A stretch of 64,000 bases of DNA from Pseudonocardia sp. DSM 110487 (lineage in GTDB: Bacteria > Actinomycetota > Actinomycetes > Mycobacteriales > Pseudonocardiaceae), in the NCBI RefSeq assembly GCF_019468565.1, contig NZ_CP080521.1:5890001-5954000 (forward strand). Reading direction: 5' to 3'. The position numbers and the translations under genes were made by a program. Under the pieces are notes generated by a model. It saw only the letters and a list, made by a program, of their open reading frames with translations, was not told the origin of the DNA and searched no databases. Shown in pieces: positions 34,837 to 42,979 of the stretch. The first letter of the stretch is position 1, and each line of letters opens with the position of its first letter.

Positions 34837-35472
34837 ATGGCATTCAGGTTGACGCCACATGAACGCGGCTTCTACCCGCTGTTCACCCGGGCCGCGGAGA
34901 ACATCGCCAGCGCGGCGGACGACCTCGCGGCGCTGGTGGCCGCACCGCCCGCGGAGCGGGCCGAGCTCGCGAGGCGGGTGAAGGATGCCGAGCACGCGGG
35001 TGACGACGTCACGCACGAGATCATGGTGAAGCTGAACAAGACGTTCGTGACGCCGTTCGACCGCGAGGACATCTACCGGCTCACCTCGTCCCTCGACGAC
35101 GTGATCGACGCGATGGAGGAGGCCGCCGACCGCATCGTGCTCTATCGCCTCGGCGAGCTGCCCGCCGGGATGAAGACCCAGACCGACGTACTGAAGCGCG
35201 CGGCCGCCGCAACCGCGGAGGCGATGCCCCAGCTGGCGACCATGTCGAAGCTGCAGGAGTACTGGGTGCACGTCAACTCCCTCGAGGACGAGGGCGACGT
35301 CGCCTACCGCGCGCTCCTGGAGCAGCTGCTCTGCCCCGCCGACGAAGTCGACGCGGCGGGCGTGCTGACGATCCTCAAGCTCAAGGAGGTCGTCGACTCG
35401 CTCGAGGAGGCCGCCGACGCGTTCGAGACGGTGGCCAACACCGTCGAGAGCATCGCGGTGAAGGAGTCCTGA
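34837..35472 (+). CDS. DUF47 (PhoU-like) regulator of phosphate transport
   Basis: A 211-residue all-helical protein of the DUF47/PhoU-like family: FYPLFTRAAENIASAADDLAAL, DAEHAGDDVTHEIMVKLNKTFVTPFDREDIYRL and LTSSLDDVIDAMEEAADRI. It has the repeated E/D-rich metal-binding helices of the family. The stop is followed immediately by the GTG of the PiT transporter, the standard gene pair; it probably restrains or tunes that transporter. Confidence 0.9.
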   Translation: MAFRLTPHERGFYPLFTRAAENIASAADDLAALVAAPPAERAELARRVKDAEHAGDDVTHEIMVKLNKTFVTPFDREDIYRLTSSLDDVIDAMEEAADRIVLYRLGELPAGMKTQTDVLKRAAAATAEAMPQLATMSKLQEYWVHVNSLEDEGDVAYRALLEQLLCPADEVDAAGVLTILKLKEVVDSLEEAADAFETVANTVESIAVKES

Positions 35473-36468
35473 GTGGAGCTCGCCATCATCGTCGTGGTGA
35501 TCGTGGTGGCGCTCGTGTTCGACTACACGAACGGCTTCCACGACGCCGCCAACGCCATCGCCACCTCGGTCGCGACGAGGGCCCTCACACCGCGCGCCGC
35601 GCTGATCATGGCTGCCGTGATGAACCTGGTCGGCGCGTTCCTCGGCACCGAGGTCGCCTCCACGGTCGGCAGCGGCATCATCGACCCCCCGCAGGGGAGC
35701 TCGGGCCTCGTCGTGGTGCTCGCGGCCCTCGTCGGGGCGATCACGTGGAACCTGATCACCTGGTGGTTCGGCATGCCGTCCTCGTCGTCCCACGCGCTGA
35801 TCGGCGGGCTCGTGGGCGCCGCGGTCGCCGCCGCGGGCACGGTGCACTGGAGCGGCGTGCTGGACAAGGTCGTCATCCCGATGGTGCTCTCGCCGCTCGT
35901 GGGCTTCGCGCTCGCCGGGCTGCTGATGACGGCCCTGCTGTGGATCTTCCGGCGAGCCCACCCGCAGCCGCTCGCCCGCGGCTTCCGCTACGCACAGACG
36001 TTCTCGGCCGCCGCGATGGCGCTCGGCCACGGACTGCAGGACGCCCAGAAGACGATGGGCGTGATCGTGCTTGCGCTGGTCGTCGGCGGCTACCACCAGG
36101 GGTTCGAGGTGCCGTGGTGGGTCATCCTGCTCGCGGCCGGTGCGCTGTCGGCCGGGACGTACGCCGGCGGCTGGCGGATCATGCGGACGCTCGGTCGGCG
36201 GATCATCGCCCTCGACCCGCCGCGCGGCTTCGCCGCCGAGATGACCGCGTCAGCGGTGCTCTACACGACCGCGTTCGCGTTCGCCGCGCCGATCTCGACG
36301 ACCCAGACGATCACGTCGTCGATCCTCGGGGTCGGCGCCACCAAGCGGCTCTCGGCGGTGCGGTGGGGTGTCGCGGGGAACATCCTGGTGGCGTGGGTAC
36401 TGACGATCCCGATGGCGGCCCTCGCCGCGGCGCTCGCGTTCTGGGCCCTGCACCCGGTGCTGGGATGA
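35473..36468 (+). CDS. PiT-family low-affinity inorganic phosphate transporter
   Basis: A 331-residue membrane carrier with about 10 hydrophobic segments. The duplicated PiT signatures are FDYTNGFHDAANAIATSVATRAL near the N-terminus and ALGHGLQDAQKTMGVIVLAL in the second half. The start is GTG 35473, directly abutting the DUF47 stop, so the two genes are coupled. It ends three bases before the convergent amidohydrolase stop. Confidence 0.92.
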   Translation: MELAIIVVVIVVALVFDYTNGFHDAANAIATSVATRALTPRAALIMAAVMNLVGAFLGTEVASTVGSGIIDPPQGSSGLVVVLAALVGAITWNLITWWFGMPSSSSHALIGGLVGAAVAAAGTVHWSGVLDKVVIPMVLSPLVGFALAGLLMTALLWIFRRAHPQPLARGFRYAQTFSAAAMALGHGLQDAQKTMGVIVLALVVGGYHQGFEVPWWVILLAAGALSAGTYAGGWRIMRTLGRRIIALDPPRGFAAEMTASAVLYTTAFAFAAPISTTQTITSSILGVGATKRLSAVRWGVAGNILVAWVLTIPMAALAAALAFWALHPVLG

Positions 36469-36471
36469 CCT

Positions 36472-37944
36472 TCATCCACCCCGTACGGCCCTGCCGGGCA
36501 GCGCGCCGGTGTCGAGCACGCCGTCGCGCACCACGAACCGGCCGCCGACCAGGACGTGCCTGATCCCCGTCGACGGGCGGGTGGTGTCGGTGTAGGTCGA
36601 CCGGTCGCTCACGGTCTCCGGGTCGAAGACCGTGACGTCGGCGTCGCACCCGAGCTGCAGCCTGCCCTTGCGGCGCATCGCGGGAGCCGCCTCCTGGACG
36701 ATCCGCGCCGGCACGAGCGTGCAGCGACGCACTGCCTCGGGCAGGCTGAGCAACCCCAGCTCGCGGACGAGCAACCGCATGGTGCGCGCGAACGTGCCCG
36801 CGGTGCGCGGATGGGTCGCCACCTGCGGCGGGAGCGGCCAGCGCAGCGGGTCGCGCTGGCCTGCCGGCCACAGTGGCGCGATCGCGTCGCTCGCCACCGC
36901 GGCGTCCGGGAAGGCGAGCGCCCGCTGCACGACACCGAAGGCGGCCGGGTCGGACTCGTCGGTCTGGTGCACGAACGCGAGCGCGCCCGGATCCTCCTCG
37001 CGCACCCGGCGCAGCTCGTCGGCGTCGGAGATGCGCCTGCCGAGCGCGAGGTGGCCGATCGAGCTCGGGGTCAGCCCTCGCCGGTGCAGCAACTCGGGCG
37101 CGAGGAACGCGGCCCCGATCCCGGTCATCCCCGCGCCGTACGGGTACGCCTCCGTGGTCACCGTCGAGCCCTCGCGCCGCACCTTCTCCACCAGCGCCAG
37201 TACGCGGTCGACGTGCCGTCCCGATGTGCTGTTCAGGTGGCAGTAGTGCATGTGCGCGCCGGTCTCGCCTGCCGCGCGCACGATCTCCTCCGCCCCGTCG
37301 ACCGCGACGTGCGGGTCCGCCTCCACCAGGTCGCGGGCGTGCGTGTACGTCGGCACGCCGTGCCGCGCGGCCAGCGCCGCGACGGCGAGGTACTCGGCGG
37401 GGTCGGTGCCCGGCGCGTACCCGAGGAGCACGCCGATCCCGAGAGCACCCACCGCGAGGTCGGCCTCGAGGAGCCCGATGATGCGGTCGACGTCCCCGGG
37501 CGCGGCCGCCGCCTGCCAGCGCGGATCGCCGACGTGGGCGAGCAGCTGATCGAGGTCGGCCACCGCCGGCGCACCGGCGAGGACGTGCATCCGCGCGGCC
37601 GCCCACGACGTCGAGAACCCGTAGTTCACCGGCCGCCCCTCGCCCGCGGCCCTTCGGTAGGCGTGCTCCACCGGGAAGGCCCCTGCCTCCAGCTCGAGCG
37701 CCGTGGTGACGCCGTCGAGCGCCTGCAGCCGCTGGCCCGGGACGTCCTGGCTGTGGCTGTGCAGGTCGACGAAGCCAGGGGACACGACGAGCCCGGACAC
37801 ATCGACGGTGACGGTCCCGGCGAGATCCGAGCCGATCTCCCGCACGGTGTCGCCGGCGATCCCGACGTCGCGGACGGCGTCGAGCCCGGACTCGGGGTCG
37901 ATCACCCGGCCGCGGCTGAGGACGAGGTCGTACACGGTGGACAC
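36472..37944 (-). CDS. Amidohydrolase, D-aminoacylase/D-glutamate deacylase-like
   Basis: A 490-residue metal-dependent hydrolase. FVDLHSHSQDVPG carries the HxH metal pair (near 65), followed by MHYCHLNSTSG and TTEAYPYGAGMTGIG. LGCDADVTVFDPETV lies in the C-terminal strand domain. It resembles N-acyl-D-amino-acid deacylases, but the usual GNCG metal-Cys segment reads VTTALELEAGAFP, which fits the D-glutamate deacylase subgroup better. GTG 37944 is chosen because similarity begins there. Confidence 0.78.
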   Translation of the reverse strand: MSTVYDLVLSRGRVIDPESGLDAVRDVGIAGDTVREIGSDLAGTVTVDVSGLVVSPGFVDLHSHSQDVPGQRLQALDGVTTALELEAGAFPVEHAYRRAAGEGRPVNYGFSTSWAAARMHVLAGAPAVADLDQLLAHVGDPRWQAAAAPGDVDRIIGLLEADLAVGALGIGVLLGYAPGTDPAEYLAVAALAARHGVPTYTHARDLVEADPHVAVDGAEEIVRAAGETGAHMHYCHLNSTSGRHVDRVLALVEKVRREGSTVTTEAYPYGAGMTGIGAAFLAPELLHRRGLTPSSIGHLALGRRISDADELRRVREEDPGALAFVHQTDESDPAAFGVVQRALAFPDAAVASDAIAPLWPAGQRDPLRWPLPPQVATHPRTAGTFARTMRLLVRELGLLSLPEAVRRCTLVPARIVQEAAPAMRRKGRLQLGCDADVTVFDPETVSDRSTYTDTTRPSTGIRHVLVGGRFVVRDGVLDTGALPGRAVRGG

Positions 37945-37981
37945 CCCATGACCGTAGATCAGGGGGTGTCGATCGCATCCG

Positions 37982-39388
37982 TCACGCCGCTGCCGCGAGC
38001 TGTCCGACCTCCGGCTCGGCGGTCGGCCCATCGGCGTGCGTCTCGAGGTAGTGACGTGACAGTCCCCGGTAGTGGCGCGTGGTGAAGGCGACGAGCGTGA
38101 GCACCAGTCCGAGGATGCCCGCGATCGTGAACAGCAGCGCCAGACCGCGCTCGGGCCCGGTACCGAACCACGGGCCGAGCAGGTCGGCGCCCGCGCCGGT
38201 GGTCATGAACGGCACGAACACGAACTGCGCGATGGGGCTGATCAGGAACGCCGTGAGCGGCGACGCGGCCTGCTCCACGCTCTGCGCGAAGCCGAACACC
38301 CGGCCCTGCCGCTCGAAGGGCACCACCTTCTGCAGGACGGTCTGCTCGGCCGCCTCGGCGAAGGGCACGACGCACAGGTAGATGAACATCCCGACGGCGA
38401 GCAGCACGATCGAGGACCGCAGCGTGAAGACGCTGCAGATCGTCCAGAGCACGATGTTGGCCAACAGGATCGTGCGCACCGGGTTGCGCCCCAGCCCGCG
38501 CTTGCTGATGGCGAGCCCGCCGATGATGAACCCGGCGCTCAGCACGCCCCAGAGCAGCCCCCACACCTCGACCGACACCAGCGACAGCCCGTAGGGGTCT
38601 GCGAGCGCCATGAGGATGCCGCCGAGGAAGTTGTTGATCGTCGAGAACACGATCAGCGCGAGCAGGCCGGGCACTGCGGCGACCAGAGCGACGGTGCCGC
38701 GCAGGTCGGTGCGGCGGGAGCCGTCCGCTGCGTGCACCGCGCGCACCTCGGGGATCGACAAGGTCACGAGGTGCACGATCACGGCGCCGGTGGCCACGAG
38801 CGCCACCAGCACCACGGAGAGCATGCCCGACATGCCGATCAGGAGGCCGCTGATCACCGACGTCACGAGGAACGAGACCCCGGTCGTGGTGCCGACCATG
38901 CCGTTGGCGCGGTCGCGGCCGGACTCGGGCACCAGCAGCGTGACGACGGTGGACATCGCGATGCCGCGGATGTTGCCGACGATCACGCCGCTCATCAGCA
39001 GAAGCACGAAACCCCACAGCACGGGGCTCGCGGGGTCGCGGAAGGGCTCCGGCCCTGCGGCCAGGTAGACGACGAGGCTCGCGGCGTACAGCCCGAAGGA
39101 CGCGGCACTGGAGCCGAGCATGACGTTCCGCTTGCGGTGGTGGTCGACGAGGCTGCCGAACCACACGCCGGAAAGCGCCGTGAGGCCAAGGAAGATGCCG
39201 GCGATGATGCCGGTGGCGAACACCGAACGGGTCTCGAGGTAGACCCAGAACGTCACCGCGAACCAGACCGTCATGTTCACGACGGACGCCACGAGCGTGT
39301 TGGCGAGCACGTGGTGGAAGGAGCGGCGGGAGCGGGGGCTGCTCGTGGCGGTCATGCTCATGAGACCACGGGGCGCCGCGGAACTCAT
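37982..39388 (-). CDS. MFS transporter (12 TM), coupled to a CGNR protein
   Basis: A 468-residue inner-membrane carrier with about 12 membrane segments. The loop after TM2 reads FGSLVDHHRKRNVML, and the central loop includes SIPEVRAVHAADGSRRTD. It is of the enterobactin/macrolide-exporter (MFS_3-like) type. The start is ATG 39388, forming ATGA with the stop of the CGNR gene, so the two are coupled; ATG 39361 is a later alternative. The substrate is unknown. Confidence 0.85.
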   Translation of the reverse strand: MSSAAPRGLMSMTATSSPRSRRSFHHVLANTLVASVVNMTVWFAVTFWVYLETRSVFATGIIAGIFLGLTALSGVWFGSLVDHHRKRNVMLGSSAASFGLYAASLVVYLAAGPEPFRDPASPVLWGFVLLLMSGVIVGNIRGIAMSTVVTLLVPESGRDRANGMVGTTTGVSFLVTSVISGLLIGMSGMLSVVLVALVATGAVIVHLVTLSIPEVRAVHAADGSRRTDLRGTVALVAAVPGLLALIVFSTINNFLGGILMALADPYGLSLVSVEVWGLLWGVLSAGFIIGGLAISKRGLGRNPVRTILLANIVLWTICSVFTLRSSIVLLAVGMFIYLCVVPFAEAAEQTVLQKVVPFERQGRVFGFAQSVEQAASPLTAFLISPIAQFVFVPFMTTGAGADLLGPWFGTGPERGLALLFTIAGILGLVLTLVAFTTRHYRGLSRHYLETHADGPTAEPEVGQLAAAA

Positions 39389-39975
39389 CGGTCGCGGCGC
39401 GGGCGGTGTCGCTCGTAGTGCCGCGCCACCCGCGCGCGGTTCCCACAGCCGGCCGAGCACCACCCGCGCCGCGGGTGGTCCTTCCGGAAGTACAGGACGC
39501 AGCCCGGGCCGTGGCAGGCCCGGAGCAGACCGGCCTCCGTGCCACCGAGCAGGCGGGCCGCCGCGAGCGCGAGCTCGGCTCGGGAGCGGTCTGCCTCCCG
39601 CGGACCGGGGTGCCACCGGAGCACGGGGTGGCCGCCGTCGTCGAGCACGAGGGCCGGCGCACAGGTGGCGGCGTCCGCGTTCAGCGCCGAGAGCGCGGCG
39701 ACGAGGTCGTCGGAGCAGGCGAGGGCGGCCGGTCGGTCGTCGTCGGTCACGTGGGCCGCGATGCGGCGGGTGGCGTCGCGCAGCCGCCGGAACGCGGCCA
39801 GGTCATCCGGCCCGAGCTCCGCCGCACCGGCGAGGCCGGTACTCGCGAACCAGTGCCGGAGTCGATCGACGCTGGTCAGGTCGTCGTGCACGCCCTGCCG
39901 GTCGGCCCAGACCGTGTTCATCAGCCGGACGGGCAGCGGCTCGTCGGGCAGCAGGTCGGCGATCTCATCGGGCAC
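39385..39975 (-). CDS. CGNR zinc-finger (ABATE-domain) regulator
   Basis: A 196-residue protein. An N-terminal ABATE domain (LPVRLMNTVWADRQGVHDDL) is followed by a C-terminal CGNR zinc finger: ACHGPGCVLYFRKDHP with WCSAGCGNRARVARHY. These proteins are thought to be ligand-responsive transcription factors. It leads the MFS exporter gene with a four-base overlap and is divergent from a VOC resistance-type gene. The three genes could form a small detoxification unit; CATTAG repeats lie in the shared gap. Confidence 0.87.
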   Translation of the reverse strand: MPDEIADLLPDEPLPVRLMNTVWADRQGVHDDLTSVDRLRHWFASTGLAGAAELGPDDLAAFRRLRDATRRIAAHVTDDDRPAALACSDDLVAALSALNADAATCAPALVLDDGGHPVLRWHPGPREADRSRAELALAAARLLGGTEAGLLRACHGPGCVLYFRKDHPRRGWCSAGCGNRARVARHYERHRPRRDR

Positions 39976-39984
39976 GGCGGCAGT

Positions 39985-40063
39985 CTAATGCAAAGATGGG
40001 TTGACACCATTAGGCCCGCCGTGATGACATCCATCTAACGTCAAGAACTACGACAACCATTAG
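39985..40063. promoter_or_regulatory. CATTAG repeats in the CGNR/VOC shared promoter
   Basis: CTAATG (39985-39990) faces CATTAG (40008-40013), and a second direct copy in the same ACCATTAGG context lies at 40058-40063. A TTGACA at 40001-40006 with TGACAT 18 bases on may be the VOC promoter, overlapping the first repeat. The CGNR protein is the obvious candidate to bind. Confidence 0.45.
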
Positions 40064-40071
40064 GGGATGCC

Positions 40072-40515
40072 ATGGCCTTCGCACCCGGCCACATCGCGCT
40101 GAACGTCACCGACCTGGCCCGCTCGACGGCCTTCTACCGCACGGTCTTCGCGTTCGACGTCGTCGCGGAGCGCGCGGACGGCGATCGCCGGTTCGCGTTC
40201 CTCGGCCAGGACGGCACGCTCGTGCTCACCCTCTGGGAGCAGAGCGCCGGCACGTTCGCCACCGACCGCCCCGGACTGCACCACCTGTCGTTCGAGGTGG
40301 CCGACATCGACGCCGTGCGCCGGGCGGAGACCGTGCTGAGAGGGCTGGGCGTCGACTTCGCCTACGACGGGATCGTCCCGCACGGTGAGGGTGCCGCGTC
40401 CGGCGGCGTGTTCTTCACCGACCCCGACGGCGTCCGGCTCGAGATCTACACCCCGACCGGCGCCGACGTCGCACCCGCGCCGACGCCCGCCGCCCCCACT
40501 TGCGGATTCTTCTGA
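40072..40515 (+). CDS. VOC (glyoxalase/bleomycin-resistance) family protein
   Basis: A 147-residue VOC metalloprotein built of two beta-alpha-beta-beta-beta modules: HIALNVTDLARSTAFYRTVFAF, then HHLSFEVADIDAV and FFTDPDGVRLEIYTP. The metal ligands His7, a central His and a C-terminal Glu are in place. AGGGG precedes ATG 40072. A ring-cleaving, isomerase or resistance role cannot be chosen from sequence. Confidence 0.87.
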   Translation: MAFAPGHIALNVTDLARSTAFYRTVFAFDVVAERADGDRRFAFLGQDGTLVLTLWEQSAGTFATDRPGLHHLSFEVADIDAVRRAETVLRGLGVDFAYDGIVPHGEGAASGGVFFTDPDGVRLEIYTPTGADVAPAPTPAAPTCGFF

Positions 40516-40541
40516 TCCGACCCGAGGAGGAGGAGACCACG

Positions 40542-41468
40542 GTGGATCATCGAGGCGAACGGGCGGTACAACGCCGGGCCGGGTTCCCGGACCGGCCGTG
40601 GGGCTCGGCAAGGGTCGGAGCGGCCGTGCCGCCGGTCGCGGCCGACTTCCTGCGCCGGCAGCGGCTGGTCGTGATCGGCGCCGTGACGCCGGACGGGTCG
40701 GTGTGGGCCGGCCCCCTGACCGGCTCTCCGGGGTTCGTCACCGCACCCGACGAGCAGACCGTCGCGGCGCGGCGGTCGCCCGTGCCCGGCGACCCACTGG
40801 CGGACGTGTTCGCGAGCGAGCACGACGTCGGGATGCTCGCGATCGAGCCGGCGAGCCGGCGCCGGATGCGGGTCAACGGGCGCGCCCGACAGGTGGACGA
40901 GCTGCTCGTCGTGCGGACGGAGCAGGTGTACGCGAACTGCCCGAAGTACATCCAGGCACGCGACGTCCAGGCGCACGTGACCACCGATCCGGGCGGCGCC
41001 GCGGAGTCCGACGGGCTCTCGCCGGACCAGCAGTCCTGGATCGCCGCTGCCGACACGTTCTTCGTCGCGACGCACGCCGCGGGGTCGGGCGCCGACGCCT
41101 CGCACCGCGGCGGCGGTCCCGGGTTCGTGACCGTGGCCGGCGAGCGGCACCTGAGCTGGCCCGACTACGTCGGCAACTCGATGTACATGACGCTCGGCAA
41201 CCTCGAGCTCGACCCGCGCGCCGGACTGCTCTTCCTCGACTGGGAGCGGGGCCGGTCCCTCCAGCTCACCGGGCGCGCGTCGGTCGACTGGGACCAGACG
41301 CGCGCCGCTCGCGTACCGGGCGCCCAGCGCATCGTCGACTTCGAGGTCGAGCGGGTCGTGCAGATCGACGGTGCCGTTCCGCTGCGCTGGACGCCTCCCG
41401 AATACTCCAGTTTCAACCCCACCCGCCCTCACCCACCCGATGCGGTCACACCTGTGCACCGCGATTGA
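40542..41468 (+). CDS. Pyridoxamine 5'-phosphate-oxidase-fold flavoprotein
   Basis: A 308-residue PPOX-fold protein: ADFLRRQRLVVIGAVTPDGSVWAGPLTG, RMRVNGRARQVDELLVVRTEQVYANCPKYIQAR and SWPDYVGNSMYMTLGNLELDPRAGLLFLDWERG. The last segment is the typical second split-barrel strand set. It probably binds FMN or F420. GTG 40542 is chosen for the GAGGAGGAG ribosome-binding site; a TTG at 40500 overlaps the VOC gene. Likely co-transcribed with the VOC gene. Confidence 0.82.
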   Translation: MDHRGERAVQRRAGFPDRPWGSARVGAAVPPVAADFLRRQRLVVIGAVTPDGSVWAGPLTGSPGFVTAPDEQTVAARRSPVPGDPLADVFASEHDVGMLAIEPASRRRMRVNGRARQVDELLVVRTEQVYANCPKYIQARDVQAHVTTDPGGAAESDGLSPDQQSWIAAADTFFVATHAAGSGADASHRGGGPGFVTVAGERHLSWPDYVGNSMYMTLGNLELDPRAGLLFLDWERGRSLQLTGRASVDWDQTRAARVPGAQRIVDFEVERVVQIDGAVPLRWTPPEYSSFNPTRPHPPDAVTPVHRD

Positions 41469-41493
41469 CATGCACTGATGCGGATGTTGGCAT
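41465..41493 (+). promoter_or_regulatory. Likely promoter of the His-rich gene
   Basis: TTGACA (41465-41470) overlaps the stop of the flavoprotein gene and is followed after 17 bases by TGGCAT (41488-41493). This is a good -35 with a moderate -10, placed 27 bases before ATG 41521. Confidence 0.5.
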
Positions 41494-41520
41494 GCGTCGC
41501 ACCACCGCGAAGGAGCGACT

Positions 41521-41820
41521 ATGACCACCAGCGCACACGCCACCCATGCCGATCATGCCCATACCCATGGCGCCGGCTGCGGCCACGACGCCGTGCCACA
41601 CGGCGACCACGTCGACTACGCCCACGACGGCCACCTGCACCGCCTGCACGAGGGGCACTGGGACGAGTGCGAGCCCAGGGAGCACGCTGCACACGACGGG
41701 CACGACCACGTCCACGGCGCCGGCTGCGGCCACGACGCGGTGCCGCACGGCGACCACGTGGACTACGTGCACGACGGGCACCGCCACGCCGAACACGACG
41801 GGCACTGGGACGAGCACTAG
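41521..41820 (+). CDS. His-rich, internally duplicated metal-binding-type protein
   Basis: A 99-residue protein with roughly one quarter His. Two copies of a unit, HGAGCGHDAVPHGDHVDY followed by HDGHxHxxHxGHWDE, cover about 16-49 and 65-98. Single-unit relatives are common in actinomycetes; here the unit is doubled. The Cys and His pattern suggests zinc, nickel or cobalt storage or delivery. There is no signal peptide. GAAGGAG precedes ATG 41521, and a promoter is visible upstream. Confidence 0.75.
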   Translation: MTTSAHATHADHAHTHGAGCGHDAVPHGDHVDYAHDGHLHRLHEGHWDECEPREHAAHDGHDHVHGAGCGHDAVPHGDHVDYVHDGHRHAEHDGHWDEH

Positions 41821-41832
41821 CGAATGCCCGGA

Positions 41833-41975
41833 GGTCGAGTAGCCCCTGCCCCTCTTCCGGTGGTCGAGTAGCGCCGGCCCGCCAGGGCCGGCGCGTATCG
41901 AGACCACACGCCCGTCTCGAGGATGGTGGTCTCGATACGGGCCGGCGCTGGGCGCCGGCCCTACTCGACCACCGG
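41833..41975. repeat. Extragenic palindrome cluster (BIME/REP-like)
   Basis: CCGGTGGTCGAGTAG (41857-41871) is exactly complementary to 41961-41975, and GTATCGAGACCAC (41895-41907) to 41926-41938. Between each pair sits a perfect 10-bp hairpin of GCGCCGGCCC with GGGCCGGCGC (41871-41894 and 41939-41961). The whole is two head-to-head repeat units able to form a cruciform. A third partial copy, GGTCGAGTAG, starts at 41833. It separates the His-rich gene from the convergent ABC operon. Confidence 0.85.
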
Positions 41976-41989
41976 GGCGCCGGGACGCT

Positions 41990-42979
41990 CTAACTCGCGC
42001 TCCGCCTCGCCAGCATCCGCTGCAGCACCACGAAGACCAGCAGCAGGAGCCCGATCACGATCCGGGACCACCAGGAGCTGAGGGTCCCCTCGAACGACAG
42101 GATCGTCTGGATCGTGCCCAGGACGAGCACGCCGAGCACGGAACCGAGCACGAACCCGGACCCGCCGGTGAGCAGCGTGCCCCCGATGACGACGGCGGCG
42201 ATCGCGTCGAGCTCCATCCCCACGGCGTGCAGGCTGTAGCCCGAGAGCATGTAGTAGGTGAAGAGCAGCCCGGCGAGCGCGGAGCAGGCCCCGCTGATCA
42301 CGTAGACGCCCACCCGGGCCTGCGCCACGCGCAACCCCATCAGCATCGCCGACTGCTGGTTGCCGCCGACGGCGTAGACCGTGCGTCCGAACCGGGTCAT
42401 GTGCAGGACGTAGGCCGCCACCGCGACCACGACGAGCGCGACGAGGGCGCTCGGGCTCAGGAACAGGTCGTCGCCCAGCGGGACCGCGGTCTGCGCGATC
42501 GTCCGGAACATCGGGTCGGTGATCGAGATCGACTGGAGGTCGATCACGTAGCACAGGCCGCGCGCCAGGAACATCCCGGCGAGCGTGACGATGAACGGCT
42601 GGATCTCCAGGTAGTGGATCACCGCGCCCATCGCGAGCCCGAAGATCGCCCCGCCCGCGAGGACCATGAGCATCACGACCACCGGCGGCCAGCCGGCGCG
42701 CAGCAGGGCCGCCGCCACCATCGTGGACAGCGCGACGACCGACCCGACCGAGAGGTCGATGCCCCCGGTGAGGATCACGAACGTCATCCCGACGGCGAGC
42801 ACGACCAGGAACGAGTTGTCGATCAGCAGGTTGAGCAGGACCTGGCCGGAGGCGAACGACTCGTACCGGAGGCTGCCCCCGGCGAACATGAGCACGAACA
42901 GCGCGAACGTGGCCGCCACCGGGAGGAAGCGGGTGGGAAGGCGCCGTGCGACCCGGGTGCGTTCCGCGAGCGCGGTCAC
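41990..42979 (-). CDS. yjfF: Sugar ABC transporter permease, YjfF-like
   Basis: A 329-residue permease of the BPD_transp_2 type with about 8-10 membrane segments. The family signature LTGGIDLSVGSVVALSTMVAA lies near 65, followed by AVGGNQQSAMLMGLRV and AIAAVVIGGTLLTGGSGFVLG. The start is GTG 42979, overlapping the preceding permease stop by GTGA. It is the last of four genes matching the ytfQ-ytfR-ytfT-yjfF order of the galactofuranose importer; the substrate here is inferred from order only. Confidence 0.85.
   Translation of the reverse strand: MTALAERTRVARRLPTRFLPVAATFALFVLMFAGGSLRYESFASGQVLLNLLIDNSFLVVLAVGMTFVILTGGIDLSVGSVVALSTMVAAALLRAGWPPVVVMLMVLAGGAIFGLAMGAVIHYLEIQPFIVTLAGMFLARGLCYVIDLQSISITDPMFRTIAQTAVPLGDDLFLSPSALVALVVVAVAAYVLHMTRFGRTVYAVGGNQQSAMLMGLRVAQARVGVYVISGACSALAGLLFTYYMLSGYSLHAVGMELDAIAAVVIGGTLLTGGSGFVLGSVLGVLVLGTIQTILSFEGTLSSWWSRIVIGLLLLVFVVLQRMLARRSAS

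Noticed and set aside
36556..38085. Long plus-strand open frame (509 codons)
   Set aside because: It is antisense to the amidohydrolase gene, which has clear metal motifs; the frame is a high-GC artefact.
41858..41975. CRISPR-like repeats
   Set aside because: The repeats are inverted pairs with nested hairpins and no regular spacers or cas genes; they are extragenic palindromes.
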